Below, piece after piece: positions 42,744 to 49,929 of a stretch of DNA of 64,000 bases. Source of the DNA: Paenibacillus gorillae (GTDB lineage Bacteria; Bacillota; Bacilli; Paenibacillales; Paenibacillaceae). The stretch spans positions 86,001-150,000 of the forward strand of contig NZ_CBVJ010000093.1 in NCBI RefSeq assembly GCF_000513275.1. Reading direction: 5' to 3'. Made by a program: the position numbers and the translations under genes. Position 1 is the stretch's first letter. Each line of letters starts with the position of its first letter. The notes under the pieces were generated by a model, which was given only the letters and a program-made list of their open reading frames with translations, searched no databases and was not told the origin of the DNA.

Positions 42744-42770
42744 AAGACCTCTTAACCAAGGGGTCTTTTA
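42744..42770 (+). terminator. Hairpin with T-run upstream of the GreA/B-like unit
   Basis: AAGACCTCTT AACC AAGGGGTCTT (one G-T pair) followed by TTATTA. It precedes the 28-codon ORF with no gene before it on this strand, so it is either an attenuator of the downstream unit or a protective 5' hairpin. Confidence 0.55.
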
Positions 42771-42792
42771 TTACGATTAGGAGGAGATCAGA

Positions 42793-42879
42793 GTGACTGC
42801 TATGGCAACAACAACCGCAAGCAAACCCGTACAGCACAATTTTGTTCGGACCGGAGGTGAAATCTACTATGAACCTTAG
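42793..42879 (+). CDS. Tiny leader-like ORF, 28 residues
   Basis: GTG start 7 nt after a near-perfect AGGAGGAGATC. Encodes MTAMATTTASKPVQHNFVRT and eight more residues (GGEIYYEP). Its last codons contain the Shine-Dalgarno of the next gene, whose ATG (42869) lies inside it, so translation of this ORF would be coupled to that of the GreA/B-like protein. It may be a regulatory leader rather than a functional peptide. Confidence 0.5.
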   Translation: MTAMATTTASKPVQHNFVRTGGEIYYEP

Positions 42880-43336
42880 TATTCCGGAGTCCGGCTTGAA
42901 ATCTCGGCTCGTCCGTCAGCTCGTCGTATTAGGCGAAGAAAAGAAAAAGTTTCTCGATAACTATTTTCCGGTTTACGGCAAAAAAAGAAATGAGATGAAC
43001 AGCTACCTTTCCAACTATACGAGGGCGGTGGAAAAACTGCTCGAGTCTGCTGAAGACAATGAGGAAATCTTAAATAACGTTGTCCTCATCGGCAGCCAAA
43101 TTACAATATCCTATATATCGGAACAATCGGAGCAATCGGAATCATTCACGATCGATTTTCCTAACAAAGCAAACGCAGAATATAATCGCATCTCGTTTCT
43201 GTCGCCTGTCGGCTATCCACTGCTGCTGACTGAGCCTGGCGATGTCGTAACCGTCGAGACCCCAGCGGGCGTTGTCCGCATACGTGTCGAGTCAATACGC
43301 CTCACCCCGGAAGCGAGAGGAGCGTGGATCGCATAA
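42869..43336 (+). CDS. GreA/GreB C-terminal domain-like protein
   Basis: 155 residues from the ATG at 42869, preceded by a perfect GGAGGTGA. The C-terminal half (VVLIGSQITISYIS... and FLSPVGYPLLLTEPGDVVTV with ETPAGVVRIRVESI) is the FKBP-like fold shared by GreA, GreB and Rnk. The N-terminal half (KKKFLDNYFPVYGKKRNEM) is helical but lacks the long acidic coiled coil tip of GreA. It probably binds RNA polymerase near the secondary channel. Its unit also includes tiny ORFs before and after. Confidence 0.82.
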   Translation: MNLSIPESGLKSRLVRQLVVLGEEKKKFLDNYFPVYGKKRNEMNSYLSNYTRAVEKLLESAEDNEEILNNVVLIGSQITISYISEQSEQSESFTIDFPNKANAEYNRISFLSPVGYPLLLTEPGDVVTVETPAGVVRIRVESIRLTPEARGAWIA

Positions 43337-43452
43337 AGCATAAAAACACTAAATCGTATTGGTTCTTCAAATGGCTCTCCGTCGCATCCAGCGTCGCCAT
43401 TGTCATTACGATGGTGTGGCTGGTTATGAAGTATACGTTAACAAGTTCCTAA
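43324..43452 (+). CDS. Small single-helix membrane protein, 42 residues
   Basis: GTG at 43324, after GAGAGGAG, overlapping the GreA/B-like stop by 13 nt. MDRIKHKNTKSYWFFKWLSV begins a basic-aromatic N-terminus followed by a hydrophobic helix (ASSVAIVITMVWLVMKY). Unknown function. The terminator begins 6 nt after its stop, which supports it as the last gene of the unit. Confidence 0.6.
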   Translation: MDRIKHKNTKSYWFFKWLSVASSVAIVITMVWLVMKYTLTSS

Positions 43453-43458
43453 AAGACG

Positions 43459-43499
43459 AAAAAAGGAAGAGCGCTTAGATAAGCGTCTTCCTTTTTTTA
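43459..43499. terminator. Terminator after the GreA/B-like unit
   Basis: AAAAAAGGAAGA-GCGCTTA pairs with TAAGCG-TCTTCCTTTTTT, loop GA. A/T-runs on both sides give it bidirectional capacity. Confidence 0.88.
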
Positions 43500-43655
43500 A
43501 TGGATGTGTGATGCCGTAATGGCGTGTAAATGCCGGATGAGCTGGGGCCGACACCGGGGCTAGGGCTGAGGTCAGTGACAGGCACGAACCTGCTTTCTTC
43601 AAGCCTGATCAGCCATTGATAAGCATGATATGCATCCTCCCTGCTTGGCAGTTGC

Positions 43656-43866
43656 ATATAGCGAAGCTAGTTCGTTCTTTAGCGAACCAATTTTCGCTGG
43701 GCGGCTAAGTTGGGGATCACCTTCACCCTACAGCGAAGTAAATTTCGCTACTCGAGAAACTATGTTCACGGAAAGCGAAAATTACTTCGCTACATCAATT
43801 TACGAGCAGCCGTTCTGCCGGCTGCAACGAAAACAGGTTCGCTATATAGCGAACCTGCTTCGTTAA
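43656..43866. repeat. Cluster of AGCGAA/TTCGCT inverted motifs, ending in a 24-bp palindrome
   Basis: About ten copies of AGCGAA or its complement occur within 210 bases, arranged as stems: CAGCGAAGTAAATTTCGCT (43730) against AGCGAAAATTACTTCGCT (43774), and the perfect palindrome CAGGTTCGCTATATAGCGAACCTG (two 12-bp arms, 43834-43857), itself inside an ACGAA/TTCGT pair. No supported ORF. This looks like a REP- or MITE-like non-coding element, perhaps a family seen elsewhere in the genome. Confidence 0.6.
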
Positions 43867-43891
43867 CATTGCATCGTTATCGAAGTATAAT
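43863..43891 (+). promoter_or_regulatory. Near-consensus promoter of the 32-residue peptide gene
   Basis: TTAACA, 17 nt, TATAAT: 5/6 and 6/6 matches with ideal spacing, 30 nt before the ATG at 43921. Confidence 0.75.
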
Positions 43892-43920
43892 AAAATTTAT
43901 TCTCAGCCTCGGGAGGCCTC

Positions 43921-44019
43921 ATGAAAAAATCAAAAGTTGTCGTCATTGGTCTTGCGGCCGTTATTGTAGTAATTATAGCCGGTGTAGCGGCATTAGCGAA
44001 CTTGCTTAGTAAAGTATAA
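43921..44019 (+). CDS. Single-helix membrane peptide, 32 residues
   Basis: MKKSKVVVIGLAAVIVVIIA begins a short positive N-terminus and one long helix (about 5-28), ending NLLSKV. GGGAGG lies 4-5 nt before the ATG, and a near-consensus promoter lies upstream. Size and layout recall type I toxin peptides or small regulatory membrane peptides, but no antisense RNA promoter is identified, so no class is claimed. It lies between a repeat element and a tRNA cluster. Confidence 0.6.
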   Translation: MKKSKVVVIGLAAVIVVIIAGVAALANLLSKV

Positions 44020-44143
44020 TAATCATCCTTTTACCTGGCCTGCCCGATATCTTTTATTCGAAGTCTTGCTAGAAAGAATCGGCACGTTGAAAAAAGAAAG
44101 ACTCTAATCCCCTCATACCAGTTAAAGTAAGTATGTAAGCATA

Positions 44144-44170
44144 AGAAAAACCCTTGCGCCGCAAGGGTTT
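44144..44170 (-). terminator. Terminator of the Glu-Lys-Leu tRNA unit
   Basis: AAACCCTTGC GCC GCAAGGGTTT, perfect 10-bp stem, followed on the minus strand by TTCTTAT after the T-run. Confidence 0.9.
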
Positions 44171-44183
44171 AATTGTTAGGTTA

Positions 44184-44269
44184 TGGTGCGGTAGAGAGGA
44201 CTCGAACCTCCACGGGCGTACGCCCACTACCCCCTCAAGATAGCGTGTCTGCCATTCCACCACTACCGC
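44184..44269 (-). tRNA. tRNA-Leu (anticodon GAG)
   Basis: 86 nt including encoded CCA. Acceptor GCGGTAG/CTACCGC, anticodon loop TTGAGGG, long type II variable arm (GGGCGTACGCCC), T-arm GGAGGTTCGAGTCC. Anticodon GAG reads CUC/CUU. Confidence 0.95.
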
Positions 44270-44297
44270 ACATATAGGGGAAAACCTTTTAAAGAAA

Positions 44298-44373
44298 TGG
44301 TGAGCCATGAAGGACTCGAACCTTCGACACCCTGATTAAAAGTCAGGTGCTCTACCAACTGAGCTAATGGCTC
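44298..44373 (-). tRNA. tRNA-Lys (anticodon TTT)
   Basis: 76 nt with encoded CCA. Acceptor GAGCCAT/ATGGCTC, anticodon loop CTTTTAA, T-arm GAAGGTTCGAGTCCTTC. Confidence 0.96.
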
Positions 44374-44424
44374 TCATGATTGTAAAACGAACTCTTGAGA
44401 GCTGCTTCACTTACATTGAGGAAA

Positions 44425-44499
44425 TGGTGACCCGTAGGGGATTCGAACCCCTGTTACCTCCGTGAAAGGGAGGTGTCTTAACCCCTTGACCAACGGGCC
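44425..44499 (-). tRNA. tRNA-Glu (anticodon TTC)
   Basis: 75 nt with encoded CCA. Acceptor GGCCCGT/ACGGGTC with one G-U pair, anticodon loop CTTTCAC, T-arm AGGGGTTCGAATCCCCT. Confidence 0.96.
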
Positions 44500-44629
44500 T
44501 TAATTCAATTACTTATCTTTCAGACGACATTCGTTATTGTAACACTTCAACCGCTTCAGTACAAGCATTTTTTTTCGATTTCTTCAATCCATTTCTTGGA
44601 TCGATTCATCCCATGCTTATTTGAGGCGT

Positions 44630-44658
44630 AAAAAAAAGACCAGCTGTTGAACGGCCTT
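44630..44658 (-). terminator. Terminator of the Asn-Ser tRNA unit
   Basis: Minus-strand AAGGCC (44653-44658) pairs with GGTCTT (44636-44641), followed by TTTTTTTT. Its position splits the five tRNAs into two transcription units, or causes partial termination. Confidence 0.6.
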
Positions 44659-44684
44659 TCCGTCACAATCACTTAGAAAAAATA

Positions 44685-44775
44685 TGGCGGAGAGAGAGGG
44701 ATTCGAACCCTCGCACCACTTACGCAGTCTAACCCCTTAGCAGAGGGTCCCCTTGAGCCACTTGGGTATCTCTCC
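44685..44775 (-). tRNA. tRNA-Ser (anticodon GCT)
   Basis: 91 nt with encoded CCA. Acceptor GGAGAGA/TCTCTCC, anticodon loop CTGCTAA, long variable arm, T-arm GAGGGTTCGAATCCCTC. Reads AGC/AGU. Confidence 0.95.
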
Positions 44776-44776
44776 A

Positions 44777-44852
44777 TGGCTCCCCGAACAGGACTCGAAC
44801 CTGTGACAACTCGATTAACAGTCGAGTGCTCTACCAACTGAGCTATCAGGGA
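44777..44852 (-). tRNA. tRNA-Asn (anticodon GTT)
   Basis: 76 nt with encoded CCA. Acceptor TCCCTGA/TCGGGGA, anticodon loop CTGTTAA, T-arm ACAGGTTCGAGTCCTGT. One base separates it from the tRNA-Ser gene. Confidence 0.96.
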
Positions 44853-44915
44853 ATATGTGCTAATTTTTTATTTCGTTTGCCGTCGTGTATCTCAGCGGCG
44901 ACAAGTAATAATATA

Positions 44916-45407
44916 TCACGGCTTCTCCACTAGGTCAAGCGTTTTTAAAAATAATTTTCCGCGACATTTACCGCAGGCATAACGAGCCGGATCTAGCCTT
45001 CTCCGGCGCAGGTATTCCATGCCGCAATTACTGCATACCAGCTTGTACCGAAACGGCGCAGGCTTGCGTTCCGCCCGCTCAGGAAGCGACTTGCAATAAC
45101 GCGAACCGCCCACATGGGCAAGCAGCTGTTTGAAATCCTGATCGCGATGCTGATAGCCTCTCTTCATAATATGAAGATGATAGTGGCATAGCTCGTGCTT
45201 AATGATTTTCTCCGTTTCCTCTTGCCCGAAGTTTTCGAGCTGATGAGGACTAATCTCAATATTATGCGATTTCGTAAAATAACGGCCGCCTGTTGCCTTT
45301 AGCCTGCCGTTGAACGTTGCCTTGTGCTTAAAGGGCCGGCCAAAGCTTTCCAGCGACACCCGCTCTACCCAGAGCTGCAGCGTTTGATCATTCATTAATA
45401 ATGTCAT
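44916..45407 (-). CDS. SprT family zinc protein
   Basis: 163 residues from the ATG at 45407 (GGGGGAG upstream). SprT-like domain with the metalloprotease-like HELCH motif (KHELCHYHLHIM) and a C-terminal zinc ribbon (CSNCG ... CGKC). In B. subtilis the ydcK/sprT gene lies by cmpA and a tRNA cluster, and the same neighbourhood is seen here. Function is unproven; eukaryotic Spartan acts on DNA-protein crosslinks. Confidence 0.93.
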   Translation of the reverse strand: MTLLMNDQTLQLWVERVSLESFGRPFKHKATFNGRLKATGGRYFTKSHNIEISPHQLENFGQEETEKIIKHELCHYHLHIMKRGYQHRDQDFKQLLAHVGGSRYCKSLPERAERKPAPFRYKLVCSNCGMEYLRRRRLDPARYACGKCRGKLFLKTLDLVEKP

Positions 45408-45534
45408 CGTATTCTCCCCCACTACTTGAATTTTAAAGCGTTCATACGCTACACTTCAAGTAGCAATTATATCGATCGGCGATTTGCCGCGCGAATACGC
45501 GTCATGGATCGAACCGAGGGGAGCTTATTTTCAG

Positions 45535-45888
45535 ATGCCAACTATGCGCTATGTAATCATGAAGGACAAAGAAAACCTGTTTTTCGTCGAAATGCCGGAA
45601 ACTCACGCTTATCAATTAAGCGCGCTAAACCTGCGCCTTCATAAAGAAATCGATAAACTTACGGCTGACCGCGTGCCGCAGCTGCCTTACGCTGTCGCAG
45701 AGTGCGATAACGTCGAGCTTCACGACGACTCACTGGCGATAATCTCCGGTCTAGACTACATTAATCAATTAGAGCGGGACTTTGCCAGCGTAAAGGAATC
45801 CGCCTACCCGCTAATCGCCCTGCTGACTGAAATCCGGGCGCTTCAAGCACAGCTTGAGCAATGGTACGAAGAAGAAGAGCTGATCTAG
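45535..45888 (+). CDS. Hypothetical protein, 117 residues
   Basis: Start at the ATG 45535, 11 nt after AGGGGAG; the frame is open upstream without a better site. MPTMRYVIMKDKENLFFVEM begins a beta-rich N-terminal part, and the C-terminal half is helical and acidic (LERDFASVKESAYPLIALLT, ALQAQLEQWYEEEELI). No family recognised. Divergent from sprT, upstream of cmpA on the same strand. Confidence 0.65.
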   Translation: MPTMRYVIMKDKENLFFVEMPETHAYQLSALNLRLHKEIDKLTADRVPQLPYAVAECDNVELHDDSLAIISGLDYINQLERDFASVKESAYPLIALLTEIRALQAQLEQWYEEEELI

Positions 45889-45961
45889 GACCTGCACGGA
45901 TATCCGCCCTCCTCCATATGGTAGTAATACATCAAGTTAGGCCGGGAGGAGGACGATCCGT

Positions 45962-46114
45962 ATGCCGCAATGGCTATGCAACCAAATGATGCGCGCCTTT
46001 CTTAAAAAAGACCGCAGACAGATCAAGCTGTTAAATGAATGCTGGTATTTCTACCGCAACAGACAAAGTCCTAAAGGTGAAGAAGACAGCTCCGAGCTGA
46101 CTACGCTTCATTAA
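45962..46114 (+). CDS. cmpA: Cortex morphogenetic protein CmpA
   Basis: 50 residues after GGAGGAGG. MPQWLCNQMMRAFLKKDRRQ, then IKLLNECWYFYRNR, matches the 37-residue B. subtilis CmpA almost throughout (consensus MPxWLxxQMxxAF, QIKLLNxCWYFYR). CmpA works with ClpXP in the mother cell to remove faulty SpoIVA during sporulation. Here the C-terminus has 13 or so additional residues (QSPKGEEDSSELTTLH), absent from the short form. Too short for standard ORF calling. Confidence 0.93.
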   Translation: MPQWLCNQMMRAFLKKDRRQIKLLNECWYFYRNRQSPKGEEDSSELTTLH

Positions 46115-46146
46115 TAGCGATACAAGATACTTATAGCCTGTTATAC

Positions 46147-46184
46147 AAAAAAAACCCGCTGCCGGACTTGGCTAGCGGGTTTTT
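46147..46184. terminator. Bidirectional terminator between cmpA and nitroreductase
   Basis: AACCCGCT (46153-46160) pairs with AGCGGGTT (46174-46181); A/T-runs on both sides. Confidence 0.88.
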
Positions 46185-46200
46185 GCCGGATATGCCGGAT

Positions 46201-46848
46201 TTAAATTTTGTTCCAGAACGTGATGTCTTCGATAGGCAGACGCGAAGTCAAACGGCCCTCAGTCGCTGCTTTGCCGATCGGAATCAGAATCGTTGGCGCG
46301 TAGCGGTCCGGAATGTTGAAGAACTCCTTCAGCTTCTGACGATCATAACCGCCCATAGGAACCGTGTCATAGCCTTTCGATTTGGCAACGAGCATAATTT
46401 GCATAGCGACAAGACCTGCGTCGAATACCGTTACCTCGTGCAGACGCTCCTTCGGAATCGATGTATACAGCTTAACCGAGTTTTCGGTAAATTGCTTCGC
46501 GAATTCCTCCGTCATATGACCCGCTTCAACGGCGAGGTTATTGATTTTCTCCACATTTTTATACAACTCCAAATCACCAAGCAGAACAATAACAGCCGAA
46601 GAGTCAACAATTTGCTGCTGGTTGTTGGCAATTGGCAGCAGTTGTTTCTTCAGCTCTTGATCCGTTACAACGAGGAAACGCCATGATTGCGTATTCGAGG
46701 ACGATGGCGATTTAGTTGCCAGCTTCAAAATTTCTTCGATTTCTTCTTTCGCGATTTTGAATTCCGGATCGTAATGGCGAACGGAATGACGGCCTTCCAA
46801 TACTTCTAAAAAGGCTTGATTTACTTGCGTTTCTGTTTGAGTGCTCAT
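46201..46848 (-). CDS. Nitroreductase family protein (YdgI-like)
   Basis: 215 residues after GGAGGG. FMN-binding signature RHSVRHYDPEF, SPSSSNTQSWRFLVV, and later MGGYDRQKLKEFF. Reduces nitro compounds or quinones with NAD(P)H. Its upstream region holds two ACTGTG/T-type dyads and the next gene on that side encodes an Rrf2 regulator, so control by that regulator is likely. Confidence 0.92.
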   Translation of the reverse strand: MSTQTETQVNQAFLEVLEGRHSVRHYDPEFKIAKEEIEEILKLATKSPSSSNTQSWRFLVVTDQELKKQLLPIANNQQQIVDSSAVIVLLGDLELYKNVEKINNLAVEAGHMTEEFAKQFTENSVKLYTSIPKERLHEVTVFDAGLVAMQIMLVAKSKGYDTVPMGGYDRQKLKEFFNIPDRYAPTILIPIGKAATEGRLTSRLPIEDITFWNKI

Positions 46849-46915
46849 TATGGAATCCCTCCAAATTTTATCTGTGCCACATATTGCTCAGTTTAGCGTA
46901 AAAAAATCATTGCTT

Positions 46916-46973
46916 ACTGTGTAAATTTCCTCACAGTTTAAACCGAAGCAACTGTTACTAATTTAACAACAGT
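46916..46973 (-). promoter_or_regulatory. Two dyads upstream of the nitroreductase gene
   Basis: ACTGTG-N10-CACAGT (46916-46937) and ACTGTT-N11-AACAGT (46951-46973) share the ACTGTK half-site. The pair fits an Rrf2-type repressor binding upstream of the nitroreductase start, with the regulator's gene on the same strand just upstream. Confidence 0.6.
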
Positions 46974-47013
46974 ATAAATCGCCATTTCTCTTCTGTCAAT
47001 CGGGTAAAAATAA

Positions 47014-47520
47014 CTATACTCCCAGCGCCGGACTTGCCGTTTCTTCCTGGTTCAAGTGCTTCAGCGCGCATACACGATCTGCGAGCTGCAGAAGGGTCGT
47101 CTGCTGCAGCGTTTCAACCGTTTTACGCTCCACCTCATCGGTAATTTCAACGAAGGCTTGTTTCATTTCTTGTCCAAACTCATGTACGCCTGTCGTATCC
47201 AGCATCCCGCTGCAAAGCGGATCCCCGACCTTAAGCGCGAGATAGACATCAGCCAGCGTAATCGCCTCAGGCAAACGATTTAAGCGATAACCGCCGTCAC
47301 GCCCCTCTCTCGTCTCCAGCAGCCCTTCACGGGCCAGCTTCGCGAGTACGCGCCGCAGCATCGTAGCCTCCGACTTCAAATACCCTGCGAGCTCATTACT
47401 GGAGCAAGCCTGCTGCTTGCGCGACAATACAACCATAGCTTGCAGCGACAAGCCGAACCATTTGTGATTGGGCGATACGACGCATTTGCCCGCTTTATCC
47501 GTTTTACTATCCGGTTGCAT
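47014..47520 (-). CDS. Rrf2 family transcriptional regulator
   Basis: 168 residues from the ATG at 47520, 9 nt after GGAGAGG; an in-frame ATG 9 nt upstream abuts the Shine-Dalgarno. Winged HTH with KSEATMLRRVLAKLAREGLL and GRDGGYRLNR (wing), Rrf2 dimerisation helix after. Only two or three cysteines (C93 area CSGM, CALKHL) and not the standard three-Cys Fe-S pattern are visible. Candidate repressor of the downstream nitroreductase. Confidence 0.9.
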   Translation of the reverse strand: MQPDSKTDKAGKCVVSPNHKWFGLSLQAMVVLSRKQQACSSNELAGYLKSEATMLRRVLAKLAREGLLETREGRDGGYRLNRLPEAITLADVYLALKVGDPLCSGMLDTTGVHEFGQEMKQAFVEITDEVERKTVETLQQTTLLQLADRVCALKHLNQEETASPALGV

Positions 47521-47617
47521 AAAATGCATCCTCTCCTTCCCTTAAAGGATATTAGAGGGTTCTATACTCATTATAAAGGGCCTGCCTTTTGACAGGCAAG
47601 CCCAGTAGATTGCTATT

Positions 47618-49903
47618 TTAATTTTGCTTGCGCATCGTCAAGCCTACGCGGCCCTTTTTCAAATCGACGTTCAGTACCCACACAGTTACCGTATCACCGA
47701 CAGAGACGACATCCATCGGATGCTTGATAAACTTGTCGCTCATTTGCGAAATGTGGACGAGTCCATCATTTTTAATGCCAATGTCGATAAAAGCGCCGAA
47801 ATCGATGACGTTGCGGACCGTGCCATGCAGCTCCATCCCCGGCGTCAAATCTTCAATGTTCAGCACATCGGTATGGAAAATCGGGGCAGGCAGCTCCTCC
47901 CGCGGATCACGTCCCGGACGGAGCAAGCTGTCGATGATGTCTTTGAGCGTCGGAACGCCGACGCCAAGCGCCGAAGCCACAGCATCCGGCTGAACAGCCC
48001 CAAGCTTCTCCTTCAGTTCGTCTGACCCGATCTGCTTCGGCTTAACGCCTAGCTCGGCAAACAGCTTGTCTACGACGTCGTACGATTCCGGGTGAATCGG
48101 CGTCCGGTCGAGCGGATTAGCCGCTTCCGGTATACGCAGAAAGCCGATGCACTGCTCGTACGACTTCGCACCCAGCCGCGGCACCTTCTGCAGCTGTCCG
48201 CGCTTCGCAAACCGGCCGTTTTCCTCCCGGTACTTGACGATATTACGGGCAATCGTCGTATTGATGCCGGCTACGTATGAAAGCAGCGAGGCCGACGCCG
48301 TATTCACGTCTACACCAACATGGTTAACCGCAGACTCTACAACGCCGCCAAGACTCTCATCCAGCCGCTTCTGGCTCACGTCATGCTGGTATTGCCCGAC
48401 GCCAATGGCCTTCGGCTCAATCTTCACAAGCTCCGCCAGCGGGTCCTGCAGCCTCCTCGCAATAGATACCGCGCTGCGTTCCGCGACATCCAGATCCGGA
48501 AATTCCTCAGCAGCCAGCTTCGATGCCGAATACACACTTGCTCCGGCCTCGCTGACGATAATATATTTCAGCTCGCCGCTGCCGGCTTGTCCGGCTTCTT
48601 TCCGCTTGCCGATGAGGGAAGCGATAAATTGCTCGGTTTCACGCGAAGCCGTGCCGTTCCCGATGACAATCAATTCGACTTTATACTTGTCGATTAGCCC
48701 ATTAATCAACAGCTCGGCCTCTCTGACCTTGTTATTCGGCGGCGTCGGATAGGATACGGCAACTTCAAGCAGTTTGCCGGTATCGTCAATGACCGCCAGC
48801 TTGCAGCCCGTACGGAAGGCCGGATCAACGCCAAGGACGATATTGCCGCGTACAGGCGGCTGCAGCAGCAGATTTCGCAGATTTTCCGAGAAGATCGAAA
48901 TCGCATGCTCCTCTGCTTTTTCAGTCAACTCGCCTCGAACCTCGCGCTCAATCGACGGTGCAATAAGTCGCTTATACGCATCCTCGGTAACCGCAACGAG
49001 AACATCGCGTACGGCTGCGGCCGTATAGTTTCGCAGTATTTTACGCTGCATGTAATCATGGATACGTTCCGCCTGAATTGCAAACGACACCCGCAGTATA
49101 TCCTCACGCTCGCCCCGGTTAATAGCCAGCACGCGATGCGGAGGCAGCTTGCGAATCGGTTCTTCATAGCTGTAATACATTTCGTAGACCGACTCGACAT
49201 CTTTGTTCTTCGCAGCGGTCTGGATCAAGCCCTGATCGAACGTGTGCTTGCGGACCCAGGCTCGAATTACGGCCTCGTCGGCTATATTCTCGGCCAAGAT
49301 GTCCATTGCGCCTTGAAGCGCATCCTCAGCGCTTGAAACACCTTTATCTGCGTCTATGTAACGTTTAGCTTCTGCAAGCGGCTCGCCCTGCTTCGGCTGT
49401 GACCAGAGCCAATCGGCAAGCGGTTCCAGACCGCGTTCCTTGGCTACACTGGCACGCGTCTTCCGCTTTTGCCGGTAAGGCCGGTACAAGTCCTCAATCT
49501 CTTGAAGCTTAACCGAAGCCTCGATGGAAGCCCGCAGCGCTTCCGTCAGCTTGCCCTGCTCGTCAATAAGCCGGATGACCTCGCGCTTGCGCTCCTCCAG
49601 GTTACGCAAATACTGCAGCCGCTCCTCTATTGAGCGCAGCTCGTTCTCATCCAGCTCCCCGGTCATTTCCTTCCGGTAACGGGCGATAAACGGTATTGTA
49701 TTGCCTTCGTCCAGCAGCGATACTGCCGCTTTCACTTTTGTTAACGGAATGGAGAGGGAGGAAGCCATCCCTTTTATAATGCGTTCATTCTCGGCTGCAA
49801 TCTGCTCCGCCGTACGTACCGTCTTGCCCGAGGCTTCCTCTGCAGCAACCTCGTTCTGCTTTGCCGTCGTTCCTGCCAAATGTGATGCACCGTCCCTCTT
49901 CAT
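47618..49903 (-). CDS. tex: Tex family RNA-binding transcription accessory protein
   Basis: 761 residues. N-terminal Tex domain (SSLSIPLTKVKAAVSLLDEG, then FIARYRKEMTGEL), a YqgF-like domain (NIVLGVDPAFRTGCKLAVID), helix-hairpin-helix region (about 530-600, LLSYVAGINTTIARNIVKYR) and the C-terminal S1 domain (GTVRNVIDFGAFIDIGIKND). The first 35 residues (AAEEASGKTVRTAEQIAAEN) extend beyond the usual start. It affects transcription or stress tolerance in other bacteria. Monocistronic; no terminator seen within 40 bases after it. Confidence 0.94.
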   Translation of the reverse strand: MKRDGASHLAGTTAKQNEVAAEEASGKTVRTAEQIAAENERIIKGMASSLSIPLTKVKAAVSLLDEGNTIPFIARYRKEMTGELDENELRSIEERLQYLRNLEERKREVIRLIDEQGKLTEALRASIEASVKLQEIEDLYRPYRQKRKTRASVAKERGLEPLADWLWSQPKQGEPLAEAKRYIDADKGVSSAEDALQGAMDILAENIADEAVIRAWVRKHTFDQGLIQTAAKNKDVESVYEMYYSYEEPIRKLPPHRVLAINRGEREDILRVSFAIQAERIHDYMQRKILRNYTAAAVRDVLVAVTEDAYKRLIAPSIEREVRGELTEKAEEHAISIFSENLRNLLLQPPVRGNIVLGVDPAFRTGCKLAVIDDTGKLLEVAVSYPTPPNNKVREAELLINGLIDKYKVELIVIGNGTASRETEQFIASLIGKRKEAGQAGSGELKYIIVSEAGASVYSASKLAAEEFPDLDVAERSAVSIARRLQDPLAELVKIEPKAIGVGQYQHDVSQKRLDESLGGVVESAVNHVGVDVNTASASLLSYVAGINTTIARNIVKYREENGRFAKRGQLQKVPRLGAKSYEQCIGFLRIPEAANPLDRTPIHPESYDVVDKLFAELGVKPKQIGSDELKEKLGAVQPDAVASALGVGVPTLKDIIDSLLRPGRDPREELPAPIFHTDVLNIEDLTPGMELHGTVRNVIDFGAFIDIGIKNDGLVHISQMSDKFIKHPMDVVSVGDTVTVWVLNVDLKKGRVGLTMRKQN

Positions 49904-49929
49904 TCATATATTCTAGTCCTTATGGCTGC

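Noticed and set aside
43475-43657. 60-codon minus-strand ORF (MQLPSREDAYHAYQ...)
   Set aside because: No ribosome site of its own and overlapping terminator; could be a decayed fragment but nothing supports a gene.
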